From Saprospirales bacterium GYS_P2D (GTDB lineage: Bacteria > Bacteroidota > Bacteroidia > Chitinophagales > Saprospiraceae), in assembly GCA_009833045.1 (NCBI GenBank), contig WUUP01000002.1, positions 248,001 through 312,000 on the forward strand: DNA of 64,000 nucleotides. Direction: 5' to 3'. The notes under the pieces were generated by a model. It was not told the DNA's origin, ran no database searches, and saw only the letters and a program-made list of their open reading frames with translations. Positions 1-8,897 of this stretch are shown here, piece after piece; the stretch's first letter is position 1; every line of letters begins with the position of its first letter. The translations under genes were made by a program, and so were the position numbers.

Positions 1-1
1 T

Positions 2-1303
2 CGAGCCAATATCTCATGGGATCAGTCAGCGGGCATATCAGAGGCTCTGGATGAGACGGGCACCGGAGGATTTGATGAGGACGGATTTGAGCAACGCAAC
101 ATGGACTTCAGATCGGCCTATCGCTTTAGTGATGCGACCTCTCTCAGCGCCTTCAGCCGATTAGGATCATATGACGCTCGATACGATGATGGCTCCTATA
201 CCGATGGGACCAATCGCTATGAATCAAGCTACTACACTATCGGCTCCCAGCTACAGCATGAGGGAGATAGATTCAGAGGATTAGTGCAGTACAATTATAC
301 AGATACCGAGCGACAGTTTGAGTCAATGTGGGGCATCACGCCTTATGATGCAGGTCATCACCAGATCGAGGCATTAGGAGCCTATGATGTATCATCATCG
401 GTCAATCTCACCATCGGGACCAGCTACCAAGACTACAGCATCAGCGACGTACCTGATAAGTCTAATACGCTATGGGGCCTATACAGTAATTTGCTATTCA
501 CGCCAGTGAGCGCATGGACAGTACAGGCAGGCGTACGATACAATGATCACTCTACCTATGGCACTAACAGCACCTATGAGCTCAGTACCAAGTATGATCT
601 CACTGAGGGATGGTACATCATGGGTGGATACAGCACAGGATTTAAGGCACCACAGTTGGCCCAGCTTTTCGGACCATTTGGGGCTAATCCTGAGCTTGTG
701 CCAGAGGAGAGTCGATACATCTATGGTGGATGGGGATATACCACTGGTGGATTGACAGCGAGTCTTCAGTACTTTGATAGATCGGTAGATGATCTGATCG
801 ACTATGTGAGTGATCCTGTGACTTTTGAGGGTGGCTATGTCAATATCAGTCGTCAGGATGATCAGGGACTTGAGCTATCTCTCGATTATCGCAGCTCGGT
901 CTGGTCTGCAGGGCTGGGCTTTGAGTATCTCACTGGTCAGACAGTCGTCGTCAATGCTGATGACTCCGAGACGGTCACATCTGAGGATCTCCTTCGCCGT
1001 CCAAAATCAAGAATAACTGCACATGTACAATATCAAGCCGCTGACGATCTACATATACGACTCAGCAGCCAGCGACTCGGTGAGCGAGAGGATCTATTTT
1101 TTAACTCTACGACCTTCGCTACCGATGCTAAGACTCTTGATGTCTATCAGACCTGGGACCTGCAGCTCGGGTACCAGATCTACGATGATCTCTATAGCTA
1201 TATCAATGTCAATAATCTATTTGATGCCACATATGAAGAAGTGGCTGGATACAGCGTACTCGGCCGAAATCTGCGTGTAGGTATCCGATTCAATATTCAA
1301 TAA
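2..1303 (+). CDS. TonB-dependent outer-membrane receptor, C-terminal part
   Basis: The frame is open from the first bases of the window, so the gene begins upstream and only about 430 C-terminal residues are present. They show the alternating aromatic/polar strands and turn-rich loops of a TonB-dependent receptor barrel, including the usual 'GGYSTGFKAPQLAQLFGP' stretch followed by 'NPELVPEES', a hallmark of BtuB/FepA-like receptors, and a last strand ending VGIRFNIQ. Such receptors import siderophores, cobalamin or other large ligands across the outer membrane using TonB energy. The plug domain and TonB box lie outside the window, so the ligand cannot be inferred. The next gene follows after 52 bp on the same strand. 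Confidence 0.9.
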   Translation, partial: RANISWDQSAGISEALDETGTGGFDEDGFEQRNMDFRSAYRFSDATSLSAFSRLGSYDARYDDGSYTDGTNRYESSYYTIGSQLQHEGDRFRGLVQYNYTDTERQFESMWGITPYDAGHHQIEALGAYDVSSSVNLTIGTSYQDYSISDVPDKSNTLWGLYSNLLFTPVSAWTVQAGVRYNDHSTYGTNSTYELSTKYDLTEGWYIMGGYSTGFKAPQLAQLFGPFGANPELVPEESRYIYGGWGYTTGGLTASLQYFDRSVDDLIDYVSDPVTFEGGYVNISRQDDQGLELSLDYRSSVWSAGLGFEYLTGQTVVVNADDSETVTSEDLLRRPKSRITAHVQYQAADDLHIRLSSQRLGEREDLFFNSTTFATDAKTLDVYQTWDLQLGYQIYDDLYSYINVNNLFDATYEEVAGYSVLGRNLRVGIRFNIQ

Positions 1304-1355
1304 TGAGTACATAAGCTTCGTTTGAGCATTACAATACTAATGAACCATTACTAAT

Positions 1356-1757
1356 ATGAAGATTTTACTTTTTGTCATTTTAGGATTTGTTTTGGCTGAC
1401 GCCGATGATACTTCGGCATTGACCGATATGTCAGATGACTGGATCCATCTCGGCACTCGAAAAGTAGACTACAAAGTCGATCGAGATCACATTCCGATCA
1501 CTTTGACCGAGGGCAGATTTTCTGCTTTAAAATTCACTGTAGTCGATGGTGATATTAATCTTCGTAAATGCGTGATCACTTTTGGTGACGAGTCAAAACA
1601 GACAGTGACATTGCGTAAGCGAATCAAAGAAGGCAGCAGTAGCCGAAAGATCAATCTACGAGGTGCTAAGCGCATCATAAAACATGTAGAATTCGTCTAT
1701 GATATGAAAGGGATAAAAGGTAAAAAAGCGAAGCTCAAACTATACGGACTAAAATAG
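1356..1757 (+). CDS. Secreted DUF2541-like protein
   Basis: A 133-residue protein with a short hydrophobic N-terminus (MKILLFVILGFVLADA) that is likely a signal peptide. The rest follows the pattern I associate with DUF2541: 'W..LG...V' near residue 30, a 'F.ALKFTV' strand, 'VITFGDES', 'SSSRKINLRGAKRIIKHVEFVYD' and a C-terminal basic 'KAKLKLYGLK'. It is probably a small beta-sandwich exported to the periplasm or surface. No catalytic residues are apparent and the function is unknown. It sits between the TonB receptor and tag-dinB, all on + strand, but gaps are ordinary and no operon role is proven. Confidence 0.7.
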   Translation: MKILLFVILGFVLADADDTSALTDMSDDWIHLGTRKVDYKVDRDHIPITLTEGRFSALKFTVVDGDINLRKCVITFGDESKQTVTLRKRIKEGSSSRKINLRGAKRIIKHVEFVYDMKGIKGKKAKLKLYGLK

Positions 1758-1865
1758 CTACACTCCGTAAGCTATCACGATATCAGAGTGGCTATCACAG
1801 CAGTGGTAGTCACTCTTTTTTTATATACTTTTAGTGCAGATACCGCTAATACTAACAATCCTTAT

Positions 1866-2435
1866 ATGCCACGATGTGCCTGGTGTGAGAGCCACCAACT
1901 ATACAGAGACTATCATGATCAAGAGTGGGGAGTCCCAGAGTACGATAGTCAGCAGCTATTTGAAAAATTAATACTCGATGGTGCGCAGGCAGGACTGAGC
2001 TGGTGGACCATACTCAATAAGCGAGAAAACTACCGGACTGCTTTTGATGGTTTTGATCCTGAGCTCATGGCTCGCTATGATCAGGACAAAATAGATGCCC
2101 TCCTCCAAAATACTGGCATTGTCAGAAACAAACTCAAGGTCAGGTCGGCCGTGACCAACGCTCAGGCCTATCTCAAACTCGAGGAGAGTGGTAGATCATT
2201 CAAGGAATATCTGTGGGACTATATTGGTGGTGCGCCTAAGGTCAATCACTTCAGCACCTTAGCAGAGGTCCCCGCTAATACTCCACTAAGCGACCAGATC
2301 AGTAAGCAGCTCAAAAAAGATGGATTCAAATTCGTCGGGACTACGATCGTCTATGCCTTCATGCAGGCAGTAGGTATGGTCAATGATCATGTGACTGACT
2401 GTGCTCGCCACCAAGAGATCATAGACAGTTACTGA
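1866..2435 (+). CDS. tag: DNA-3-methyladenine glycosylase I
   Basis: Tag removes 3-methyladenine from alkylated DNA. With the ATG at 1866 the protein has 189 residues and starts MPRCAWCESH, as in the family. The zinc ligands known for the E. coli enzyme (Cys4, His17, His175, Cys179) are all found at the same numbers here, the last two in 'NDHVTDCARH'. The conserved 'YHDQEWG' and 'LSWWTILNKRENYR..F' blocks are present. The frame can be extended to a GTG at 1788, but that adds 26 residues in front of the zinc Cys and is unlikely. Seven bases separate it from dinB, suggesting a two-gene DNA-damage operon. Confidence 0.95.
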   Translation: MPRCAWCESHQLYRDYHDQEWGVPEYDSQQLFEKLILDGAQAGLSWWTILNKRENYRTAFDGFDPELMARYDQDKIDALLQNTGIVRNKLKVRSAVTNAQAYLKLEESGRSFKEYLWDYIGGAPKVNHFSTLAEVPANTPLSDQISKQLKKDGFKFVGTTIVYAFMQAVGMVNDHVTDCARHQEIIDSY

Positions 2436-2442
2436 TATCCGC

Positions 2443-3510
2443 ATGCAGCGCAAGATCATCCATATGGACATGGATGCCTACTATGCATCTGTAGAGCAGC
2501 GGGATCATCCCGAGCTGCGTGGCAAACCTATAGCAGTCGGAGGTGGCGAAAAGCGTGGTGTCACTACCACGGCCAGCTATGAGGCCCGAGCCTATGGAGT
2601 CCGCTCAGCCATGCCTGGCTACCTCGCTAAGCAAAAATGTCCTGATCTCATCTTTGTCCGTCCACGATTTGATGTGTATCGCAGTGTCTCTCAACAGATC
2701 CGAGAGATTTTTCGCCGCTATACAGACATCATAGAGCCGCTCTCACTCGATGAGGCCTACCTCGATGTCACAGAGTGTAAGAAAGATATCCCCTACGCTA
2801 CTGACATCGCTCGTGATATCCAGCGCAGCATCAAGGAAGAGCTCGAGCTCACCTGCTCAGCCGGAGTATCCTACTGTAAGTTCATCTCTAAGATCGCCTC
2901 AGACATTAAGAAGCCATATGGCATCACTGTGATTAAGCCCCATCAGGCGGAGGCATTTTTAGCTCAGCTCCCTATTGAGAAATTTTACGGAGTAGGTAAG
3001 GTCACTGCCGAAAAAATGCACAAACTAGGCATCCATACAGGTGCTGAGCTCCGAGAGAAAGATCGAGCTTTCTTGATCCATCACTTTGGTAAGAGCGGGA
3101 GCTTCTACTTTGACATCGTCAGAGGCATCGATGATCGTCCCGTACGCACCGAGCGCAAACGAAAATCGCTGGGCGTAGAGCGGACTCTCATGGAAAATGT
3201 ATCGAGCTACGAAGATATGCTTGCCGCTCTACTACAGGTCCTCCCCAAGCTCCATGAGCGACTCACAAAAGCGAAATACAATGGACGTACGCTGACACTC
3301 AAAGTCAAGACCGCCGACTTTCAGATCTACTCTCGCAGCAAGAGCATATCTAGTGGGAGCTATACCTCCCCTGATGTGATCGAGAAAGCTGCTATGGGAC
3401 TCCTGAGAGAGCACTTCGAGTCATTTGGCGCTATCAGGCTCATAGGCCTCACCGTATCTAATGAAATAGAACCAGAACAAGATACTCCGCAGCTGACGCT
3501 CTGGACATAA
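2443..3510 (+). CDS. dinB: DNA polymerase IV (Y-family translesion polymerase)
   Basis: A 355-residue Y-family polymerase. The N-terminal 'HMDMDAYYASVEQ' carries the first catalytic Asp and a Tyr at the steric-gate position (residue 13). 'SLDEAYLDVT' (about residues 102-111) gives the second catalytic Asp-Glu pair. Thumb (helix-hairpin-helix 'FYGVGKVTAEKMHKLGI') and little-finger regions follow, and the length is normal. The C-terminus 'EQDTPQLTLWT' contains a plausible beta-clamp-binding peptide (QLTLW), as expected of Pol IV. It follows tag by 7 bp, so base-excision and translesion functions are probably co-expressed. Confidence 0.95.
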   Translation: MQRKIIHMDMDAYYASVEQRDHPELRGKPIAVGGGEKRGVTTTASYEARAYGVRSAMPGYLAKQKCPDLIFVRPRFDVYRSVSQQIREIFRRYTDIIEPLSLDEAYLDVTECKKDIPYATDIARDIQRSIKEELELTCSAGVSYCKFISKIASDIKKPYGITVIKPHQAEAFLAQLPIEKFYGVGKVTAEKMHKLGIHTGAELREKDRAFLIHHFGKSGSFYFDIVRGIDDRPVRTERKRKSLGVERTLMENVSSYEDMLAALLQVLPKLHERLTKAKYNGRTLTLKVKTADFQIYSRSKSISSGSYTSPDVIEKAAMGLLREHFESFGAIRLIGLTVSNEIEPEQDTPQLTLWT

Positions 3511-3520
3511 ATACAGACAT

Positions 3521-3550
3521 AAAAAAAGGCCATCTCTGGTAGAGATAGCC
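3521..3550 (-). terminator. Intrinsic terminator for the barrel gene at 3588
   Basis: Read on the minus strand, GGC-ATCTCT pairs with AGAGAT-GCC across a 3-base loop with one mismatch and is followed by seven T. It lies just after the stop of the minus-strand gene at 3588. On the + strand there is no T-run, so it is weaker for dinB. Confidence 0.8.
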
Positions 3551-3587
3551 TGTCAATATCATAATGTAAAAGCTCCTCAAGTGACGA

Positions 3588-4118
3588 CTAAAACTTAATT
3601 CGTAATCCTATGCTAACAGGTCCCAAGAGATTAAATTCATCTGATAATCCTAAAGGATCATCATTTAGCCTCCAAGATAAAATATCAAACTCAGTGAAGA
3701 TACTAGCTTGTCTCCCTATGAAATATTCAGCCCCTAAAACACCTCCTAATCTCCATTCATTTATAGCCTCGATAGAAATCATCTGAGGATCAGTATCATC
3801 AGTAAAACCAAACTTATTATGATGACGAGTGAGCGCAACACCTCCGTATAATCGATATTCTTCTTGAGAAAGAAAATCTCTGTTAACTCCTAAACCGATG
3901 TGATATTGCCAACCAAAGAAACTACTATATCCAGCACTACCAGACAACACGCTCTCGTAAACAGAGCCAAACTTATATCGATAGTCTAAATCTGCACCAT
4001 CTGAATTAAAAATATCAATGGACAAGCCTATACTATGCTTCGGAGTAGCGCCTGTATCTGCCTGTGATATGCCATCATAAGCACTAAAAATGAACATGAT
4101 TAAAATGATAACCCTCAT
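3588..4118 (-). CDS. Small outer-membrane beta-barrel protein, unknown function
   Basis: A 176-residue protein with a signal peptide (MRVIILIMFIFSAYDGISQA) and then alternating beta-strand pattern: 'HSIGLSIDIFNS', 'LDYRYKFG', 'WQYHIGLGVNRDFLS', 'YRLYGGVALTR', ending in 'PVSIGLRIKF' with a terminal Phe, typical of an outer-membrane barrel. It resembles its upstream neighbour (4161-4697) in strand order ('IGLSI', 'LGINKDLFS/LGVNRDFLS', 'GVLGAEYFI', 'SIFTEFDILSW'), so the two are probably tandem duplicates. Expression probably starts upstream of the paralogue. No ligand or enzymatic motif is visible. Confidence 0.75.
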   Translation of the reverse strand: MRVIILIMFIFSAYDGISQADTGATPKHSIGLSIDIFNSDGADLDYRYKFGSVYESVLSGSAGYSSFFGWQYHIGLGVNRDFLSQEEYRLYGGVALTRHHNKFGFTDDTDPQMISIEAINEWRLGGVLGAEYFIGRQASIFTEFDILSWRLNDDPLGLSDEFNLLGPVSIGLRIKF

Positions 4119-4160
4119 AATTTTGTATTCAGTAAAGTGATTAATATTCCAAGCTGAAAA

Positions 4161-4697
4161 TTAGAAATTGTACCTAAACCCGACTTTGGAGTTTTTGAGC
4201 AGCTTTAGATTATCCGTCTGAAACTGCTTAACCTTGGTATCGTAAATATCAAATCGAAGTAGTTCAGCTTCTAAGAAAAGTGAAAACTTGTCTATTACTC
4301 TTCCTTCCACTCCGAGCCAATTTTTAAAACGGAAAGTACCGACCCTATCGATCAAAAATGAATCTGGACCTTCGTAGTTGATCCGCTCAGCATTTGCATA
4401 TTGGATACCAAGTCCCGCATACACCCTTAGCCGTCGATCTGAGAAGAGATCTTTATTGATCCCGAGACCTATTGCATGATTAGTCATTGCTTGATTACCA
4501 TAGGAGAAGACACCCTCGATGCCTTTACTTAGTTTTAGGCGATAGTCAAATGAAATCAAAGGTGATTCTTCATTCTGATTTGTAAGATCCAGCGTGGATA
4601 TAGATAGTCCAATACTTCCTTGCTCCCCATTGGAGTTGGTCTGACTCATGAGGCATGTGGACAAAAGCATAGCGAATAGAAAAGAAAAACTCTTCAT
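4161..4697 (-). CDS. Small outer-membrane beta-barrel protein, paralogue of the downstream gene
   Basis: The start is taken at the ATG at 4697, giving MKSFSFLFAMLLSTCLMSQ, a clean signal peptide. A TTG eight codons upstream would bury it. The mature 160 residues alternate in the pattern of an eight- to ten-stranded barrel ('GSIGLSISTLDL', 'SFDYRLKLSKG', 'HAIGLGINKDLFS', 'LRVYAGLGIQYAN') and end 'NSKVGFRYNF'. The matching strand order and 42-bp spacing to the next gene point to tandem duplication. Function is unknown. Confidence 0.75.
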   Translation of the reverse strand: MKSFSFLFAMLLSTCLMSQTNSNGEQGSIGLSISTLDLTNQNEESPLISFDYRLKLSKGIEGVFSYGNQAMTNHAIGLGINKDLFSDRRLRVYAGLGIQYANAERINYEGPDSFLIDRVGTFRFKNWLGVEGRVIDKFSLFLEAELLRFDIYDTKVKQFQTDNLKLLKNSKVGFRYNF

Positions 4698-4836
4698 AAG
4701 GTAATTTTTTGGTGAGCTCAAATATGTAAAGCTCTTGTGAATTAAAGAATATTCATATAGAAGCTTAACGTGACCTTATGAGATTAAAAAATGTATTAAA
4801 GAGTTTCTTAACAGTTATATAATATCTAACACAATG

Positions 4837-4873
4837 AAAAACGGCCCAGATGTATGCACATATGAGCCGTTTG
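4837..4873 (-). terminator. Intrinsic terminator for the acyl-CoA dehydrogenase at 4899
   Basis: An imperfect long hairpin: AAACGGC with CATATGTG pairs back to ATGT-GCCGTTT on the minus strand and is followed by TTTTTC. It starts about 25 bp past the stop codon of the minus-strand dehydrogenase gene. Confidence 0.7.
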
Positions 4874-4898
4874 ATTCTTACTTTTTGATTTAGCCGTG

Positions 4899-6110
4899 CT
4901 ATCCCAGCTTCTTGATGGTATTTCTACCGAGTTGATACATATGCACCTCATCCGGCCCATCAGCGATACGGATGATACGAGCCCAGCTAAACATTTGGAA
5001 TAGTGGTGTATCATGAGACACTCCCATACCTCCGTGCACCTGGATCGCTCGATCGAGCACATTCTGAGCCATAGTCGGAGCTACGATCTTGATCATACTG
5101 ATGAGCTCTGCAGCACCTTTAGTGCCATATTTATCCATTTTGTCAGCCGCCTCGAGCGTGAGCAGACGAGCCTGCTGTATCTCACAGAGAGATCGAGCTA
5201 CGTCCTGACGCACACTGCTGAATGCACTGATCGGTCTACCAAAGGCTACTCGCTCAGCACTACGCTGACACATGAGCTCTAGGCCTCGCTGCGCCATACC
5301 GATGAGACGCATACAGTGATGGATACGTCCTGGTCCGAGACGCCCTTGAGCGATCTCAAATCCTCTACCCTCTCCAAGTAGCATATTTTCTTTCGGAACT
5401 CTAACATCCTTGAGGAGTACCTCCGCATGACCTCCTGGACTGTCCAGTGAGCCCATAGCATGCAGACCTCGGAGTACAGTGACTCCAGGCGTATTCTTGG
5501 GTACGAGGATCATTGACTGCTGACGATGACGATCTGCCTCAGTATCTGTCTTGCCCATCACGATCATGATCTCACAGCGAGGATCCATCGCTCCAGATGA
5601 CCACCACTTACGTCCATTGATGACGTACTCGTCACCATCCGCTACGATTGAGGTGGACACATTAGTTGCATCACTGGAAGCTACATCTGGCTCTGTCATG
5701 AGAAATGCTGATCGAATCTCACCGTTCATGAGCGGCTTGAGCCATCGGTCCTGCTGAGCTGGCGTACCGTACTTAGCGAGGACCTCCATATTGCCAGTAT
5801 CTGGCGCATTACAGTTAAACACTTCAGATACCCAGCCTACTCGACCCATCATCTCTGCCAGAGGAGCATATTCGAGATTAGTCAGTCCAGGACTGAGATC
5901 TCCATAATCCTCTGGCAAAAAGAGATTCCAAAGGCCTGCTGATCTGGCTTTTTCTTTGAGCTTATCCATGCCCGGCCATACCTGCCAGACATTAGCAGGG
6001 TTATTCACCCATTCTTCATATTCTTTCTCTACAGGATAGATGTACGCATCCATGAAGTCCTGGAGCTTCTTTTGAAGGTCTTTTACCTTATCTGTGTAGT
6101 CAAAATTCAT
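4899..6110 (-). CDS. Acyl-CoA dehydrogenase family protein, ACAD10/11-like
   Basis: A 403-residue flavoprotein dehydrogenase. It has the three-domain layout of the family: N-terminal helices ('[11 protein letters not shown]'), the FAD/substrate-binding middle with '[16 protein letters not shown]' and '[13 protein letters not shown]', and a C-terminal helical domain with '[20 protein letters not shown]' and '[11 protein letters not shown]'. The C-terminal signature is '[10 protein letters not shown]', which is the ACAD10/11-like variant. Where most acyl-CoA dehydrogenases have the catalytic Glu (IYEGT), this one has Asp. The other dehydrogenase in this window (43616-44779) keeps Glu. It probably oxidises long-chain or unusual (for example hydroxylated) acyl-CoAs; substrate is inference. 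It is transcribed alone. Confidence 0.9.
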   Translation of the reverse strand: MNFDYTDKVKDLQKKLQDFMDAYIYPVEKEYEEWVNNPANVWQVWPGMDKLKEKARSAGLWNLFLPEDYGDLSPGLTNLEYAPLAEMMGRVGWVSEVFNCNAPDTGNMEVLAKYGTPAQQDRWLKPLMNGEIRSAFLMTEPDVASSDATNVSTSIVADGDEYVINGRKWWSSGAMDPRCEIMIVMGKTDTEADRHRQQSMILVPKNTPGVTVLRGLHAMGSLDSPGGHAEVLLKDVRVPKENMLLGEGRGFEIAQGRLGPGRIHHCMRLIGMAQRGLELMCQRSAERVAFGRPISAFSSVRQDVARSLCEIQQARLLTLEAADKMDKYGTKGAAELISMIKIVAPTMAQNVLDRAIQVHGGMGVSHDTPLFQMFSWARIIRIADGPDEVHMYQLGRNTIKKLG

Positions 6111-6214
6111 AGTATTTGCTTAATGGTTCATACTGTCAGTAAGGTACAGTCTCAGCGCTCAAAGGACTAAGAAATCACTCCTTTAAATTGGCAGAACCTA
6201 CGGCTGTCTATCAA

Positions 6215-6931
6215 CTAATGGTAGCAAAATTTTAGAAATCGGTCATGGACAGATCTGAGTCGCTGGGCCGAATATCCCAGTCTAAACATGATGACTAATA
6301 GCAGATTACACAGGTTAATTTTCATATAGGAGGCATGATCATACTTCCTTGCTGATACTATTAGTTGACTTGGCAGGATTTTATACTTGAGCTTCCTTCT
6401 CTTAATCCGTCTGAATATCTCAAAGTCTTCCATGATGATCTGACTTTCGTCAAAACCCCCAATCTCCTCAAATGTATGCTGCCTGATGAAAAGGCACTGA
6501 TCACCACCTCCGGTGAAGATGCCATCCCAGCGAGTGAAATAGGAATTTGCCTTGAGCAGCCAGCGATCACTGTCAAATCGATAGGCGAAAAAACCACAAT
6601 CACACCCATGATCTATAGCCTCCAGCATATCACCGAAAAAAGTCTGAGGTGGCAGTACATCGGCATGCAAGAAAGCCAAAATATTGCCTTCTGCAAGTGC
6701 AGCTCCTTGATTCATTTGTGCAGCCCGACCTTTCTGATCACAATGGAGAAATCTCGCATAATCAGCCACCTCAATACTGCTCGATTCATCGCTATTGTCT
6801 GCAGAAAGACATACGATCAGCTGAACTATATGACTCGTAGATATGTCCTGTAGATATGGTAAGAGTTTGCGGAGATTCTGCTCTTCATTGTGAGCAGGGA
6901 TGATAACACTTACCGCAGGACGTTTTGACAT
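6215..6931 (-). CDS. Family-2 glycosyltransferase (TIGR04283-like)
   Basis: A 238-residue single-domain GT-A glycosyltransferase. 'VSVIIPAHNEEQNLRKLLPYL' begins the nucleotide-sugar fold, 'KGRAAQMNQGA' and 'ILAFLHADVLPP' give the metal-binding acidic motif (HAD), and 'GGGDQCLFIRQHTFEEIGGFDESQIIMEDFEIFRRIKR' gives the acceptor loop and catalytic acidic region (EDFE). This exact run of motifs belongs to the 'transferase 2, rSAM/selenodomain-associated' subgroup, though no radical-SAM partner is next to it. The start is taken at ATG 6931; a TTG six codons upstream is possible. It stands alone, divergent from the DUF547 gene. Confidence 0.85.
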   Translation of the reverse strand: MSKRPAVSVIIPAHNEEQNLRKLLPYLQDISTSHIVQLIVCLSADNSDESSSIEVADYARFLHCDQKGRAAQMNQGAALAEGNILAFLHADVLPPQTFFGDMLEAIDHGCDCGFFAYRFDSDRWLLKANSYFTRWDGIFTGGGDQCLFIRQHTFEEIGGFDESQIIMEDFEIFRRIKRRKLKYKILPSQLIVSARKYDHASYMKINLCNLLLVIMFRLGYSAQRLRSVHDRFLKFCYH

Positions 6932-7001
6932 AGATGACTTGACTATCAATTGTTAAAGCTACTGCATTCTCTACAAAACAACGATCTTAACAACACGACT
7001 T

Positions 7002-7793
7002 ATGAAATATTCTTTGCTCTTATTCCTCGCTACCTTGAGCCTCCTGTATGTATCCTGTAGTGCCAATCGAACTCAACTGAATACATCCAGCCAAGTCAAC
7101 TCTACGGACTATAATCAGCTGTCAGAAGAGCTACTCCAAAAGATAATCGACGACAAAGAAACTGCTGATATAGAGCGTCAACTCGCAGCTGTATCTGTCG
7201 AAGACCTATCTAAGGCACTACAGTCCGATGCTCAGCGATATGCATTCTGGATCAACATCTACAATGCCTACATACAGATCATCCTATCGGAGCATCCCGA
7301 GTATTATGAGGATCGAGGTAAATTCTTTAAGAATAAGCAGATAGACATAGCTGGTGAGATGGTGTCTTTTGACAAAATAGAACATGGACTCTTGCGAAAA
7401 TCACAGTGGAAGCTCGGACTCGGTGTCATACCTAAGCCATTCCCAGGAAAGTTCGAAAAGAAACTACGGGTCGATGAGCGTGACTATCGGATACATTTTG
7501 CGCTCAACTGTGGAGCCAAGGACTGTCCTCCGGTAGCCATCTATACACCTAAGAGGATAGAAGAGCAACTCAACAAAGGCTCTAAGCAATACCTATCCCA
7601 AACCACGATAGTATCAGAAGACAAAGTAGAAGTGACTCCACTGTTTAGTTGGTTTAGAGGTGATTTTGGTGGTAAAGGTGGTGTCAAAAAAATACTAAAG
7701 AACTATGAAGTCATCCCTAATGACATAGAGCCGACCGTGAAATATAAATCCTACGACTGGACCTTAGATTTGGACAATTTTATTGATCTATAG
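7002..7793 (+). CDS. DUF547 domain lipoprotein
   Basis: A 263-residue lipoprotein. MKYSLLLFLATLSLLYVSC ends in a lipobox Cys at residue 19. The DUF547 signature is clear: 'QRYAFWINIYNAYIQIIL' (about residues 81-98), 'KIEHGLLR', 'DERDYRIHFALNCGAKDCPPVAIYTPKRIEEQL' (about residues 157-190) and a C-terminal 'LFSWFRGDFGG' block. The conserved Cys/His/Asn residues suggest a thiol-hydrolase-like fold in this family, but no substrate is established. It ends 4 bp from the convergent BamA-like gene. Confidence 0.85.
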   Translation: MKYSLLLFLATLSLLYVSCSANRTQLNTSSQVNSTDYNQLSEELLQKIIDDKETADIERQLAAVSVEDLSKALQSDAQRYAFWINIYNAYIQIILSEHPEYYEDRGKFFKNKQIDIAGEMVSFDKIEHGLLRKSQWKLGLGVIPKPFPGKFEKKLRVDERDYRIHFALNCGAKDCPPVAIYTPKRIEEQLNKGSKQYLSQTTIVSEDKVEVTPLFSWFRGDFGGKGGVKKILKNYEVIPNDIEPTVKYKSYDWTLDLDNFIDL

Positions 7794-7796
7794 ATT

Positions 7797-8897
7797 TTAG
7801 AATGCCTCTCTGACGGTGAAATAAAAGTTGCTACCTTCTTGTGCGAAAGCATAGTCTAATCTGATGCGTACGCCTTCATTGGCCAAGCGATAGCGCAAGC
7901 CTACTCCACCTGCTACTCGCTGCTTGCCAGAGAAAACATCACCTGCTCGAGGTGACATGGTACTACTGGACATGTAGGCGACACCGCCGATCTTCCCCTT
8001 GATAGGAAATCTATATTCCACAGCAGTGGTCCACTCATTACGATCCTGATAACGTCGATTATCAAAACCTCGACTTCGATTGTCCCCTAAGAAGAATAGC
8101 TCGAATAAAGGTGTATCACCTGAAGTCATCCCGACATAGCTATGAAAAGCGAGTGTATGTCCAGCTCTCAGGGGTAGATAGTATCGAGCGTCGAGGATAT
8201 GCTTAGTATACTCATAGGACGCTCCGAGGAACGATGCACTCATGAAGCTACTGGCCTGAATGTACCATCCGTAGGCAGGATTGAATACAGCATCACGAGT
8301 ATCATAGATCATCTGCAGACCTACATTGGAGATAGTACTACTTTCAGATTTGCCAGCTATATCGGTCCGATCGAGTATTCCTCCCTCAGCGAATCGAACA
8401 CCACTATACAAGTCCAATTGATAGCCCGCCCCTAATAAAAATCGAGGTGACAAAGTCCTAAATGCCGACACTCTCAGTCTCGGAAAAGTCGCATCATAGG
8501 TCTCCATATCTGACATCGATGAATTGATGCCCTGGCCAAAGAAATTGTAGAAATACTTATAGTAGCCAAGCTCTCCCTGTATCCTCCAGCGCTCGTCATC
8601 CATGTAGAGTTCATAGGGTACATAAAGGAGAAATTGATTTTTAGTAGTAAGGCTCACGCCTACCTGAGTAGATGAAGGTCTCGTATCCATAGCCTCTCCA
8701 GCGAATCGGTATGTACTCACCAATACCCCTCCAAAACCGAAGCCTGTCTCTGGCAGATAAAACACAACTGGCAAAGGCGTCAGTTGAAATCTGTTAGTAT
8801 CTTGATCTATTGAGCCATCGCTTTCTTGCGCACCCAGCGCCATGCTCACAGACATGCATATGACCAGCATGAGTCCGATTTGCCACTTACGACTCAA
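7797..8897 (-). CDS. BamA/TamA-family outer-membrane barrel without visible POTRA domains
   Basis: A 366-residue protein with a signal peptide (KWQIGLMLVICMSVSMALGA) directly followed by beta-barrel sequence. The Omp85 signature 'FFLGDNRSRGFDNRRY' carries the conserved RGF turn of strand-loop L6, and the C-terminus 'GVRIRLDYAFAQEGSNFYFTVREAF' ends in the aromatic residue typical of Bam-inserted barrels. There is no room for POTRA repeats, so it resembles the short 'surface antigen' barrels often encoded in Bacteroidota. The first in-frame start after the upstream stop is a TTG at 8897, overlapping the coiled-coil gene by 11 bp. The next ATG (8873) would shorten the signal peptide. Confidence 0.8.
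   Translation of the reverse strand: MSRKWQIGLMLVICMSVSMALGAQESDGSIDQDTNRFQLTPLPVVFYLPETGFGFGGVLVSTYRFAGEAMDTRPSSTQVGVSLTTKNQFLLYVPYELYMDDERWRIQGELGYYKYFYNFFGQGINSSMSDMETYDATFPRLRVSAFRTLSPRFLLGAGYQLDLYSGVRFAEGGILDRTDIAGKSESSTISNVGLQMIYDTRDAVFNPAYGWYIQASSFMSASFLGASYEYTKHILDARYYLPLRAGHTLAFHSYVGMTSGDTPLFELFFLGDNRSRGFDNRRYQDRNEWTTAVEYRFPIKGKIGGVAYMSSSTMSPRAGDVFSGKQRVAGGVGLRYRLANEGVRIRLDYAFAQEGSNFYFTVREAF

Noticed and set aside
1788-1865. N-terminal extension of Tag with a hydrophobic start
   Set aside because: It needs a GTG start and puts a signal-like sequence ahead of the zinc Cys4; the family starts at the ATG at 1866 and the numbering then fits E. coli Tag exactly.
6365-6853. 162-residue + strand frame inside the glycosyltransferase
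   Set aside because: Antisense to a well-supported gene with all family motifs.
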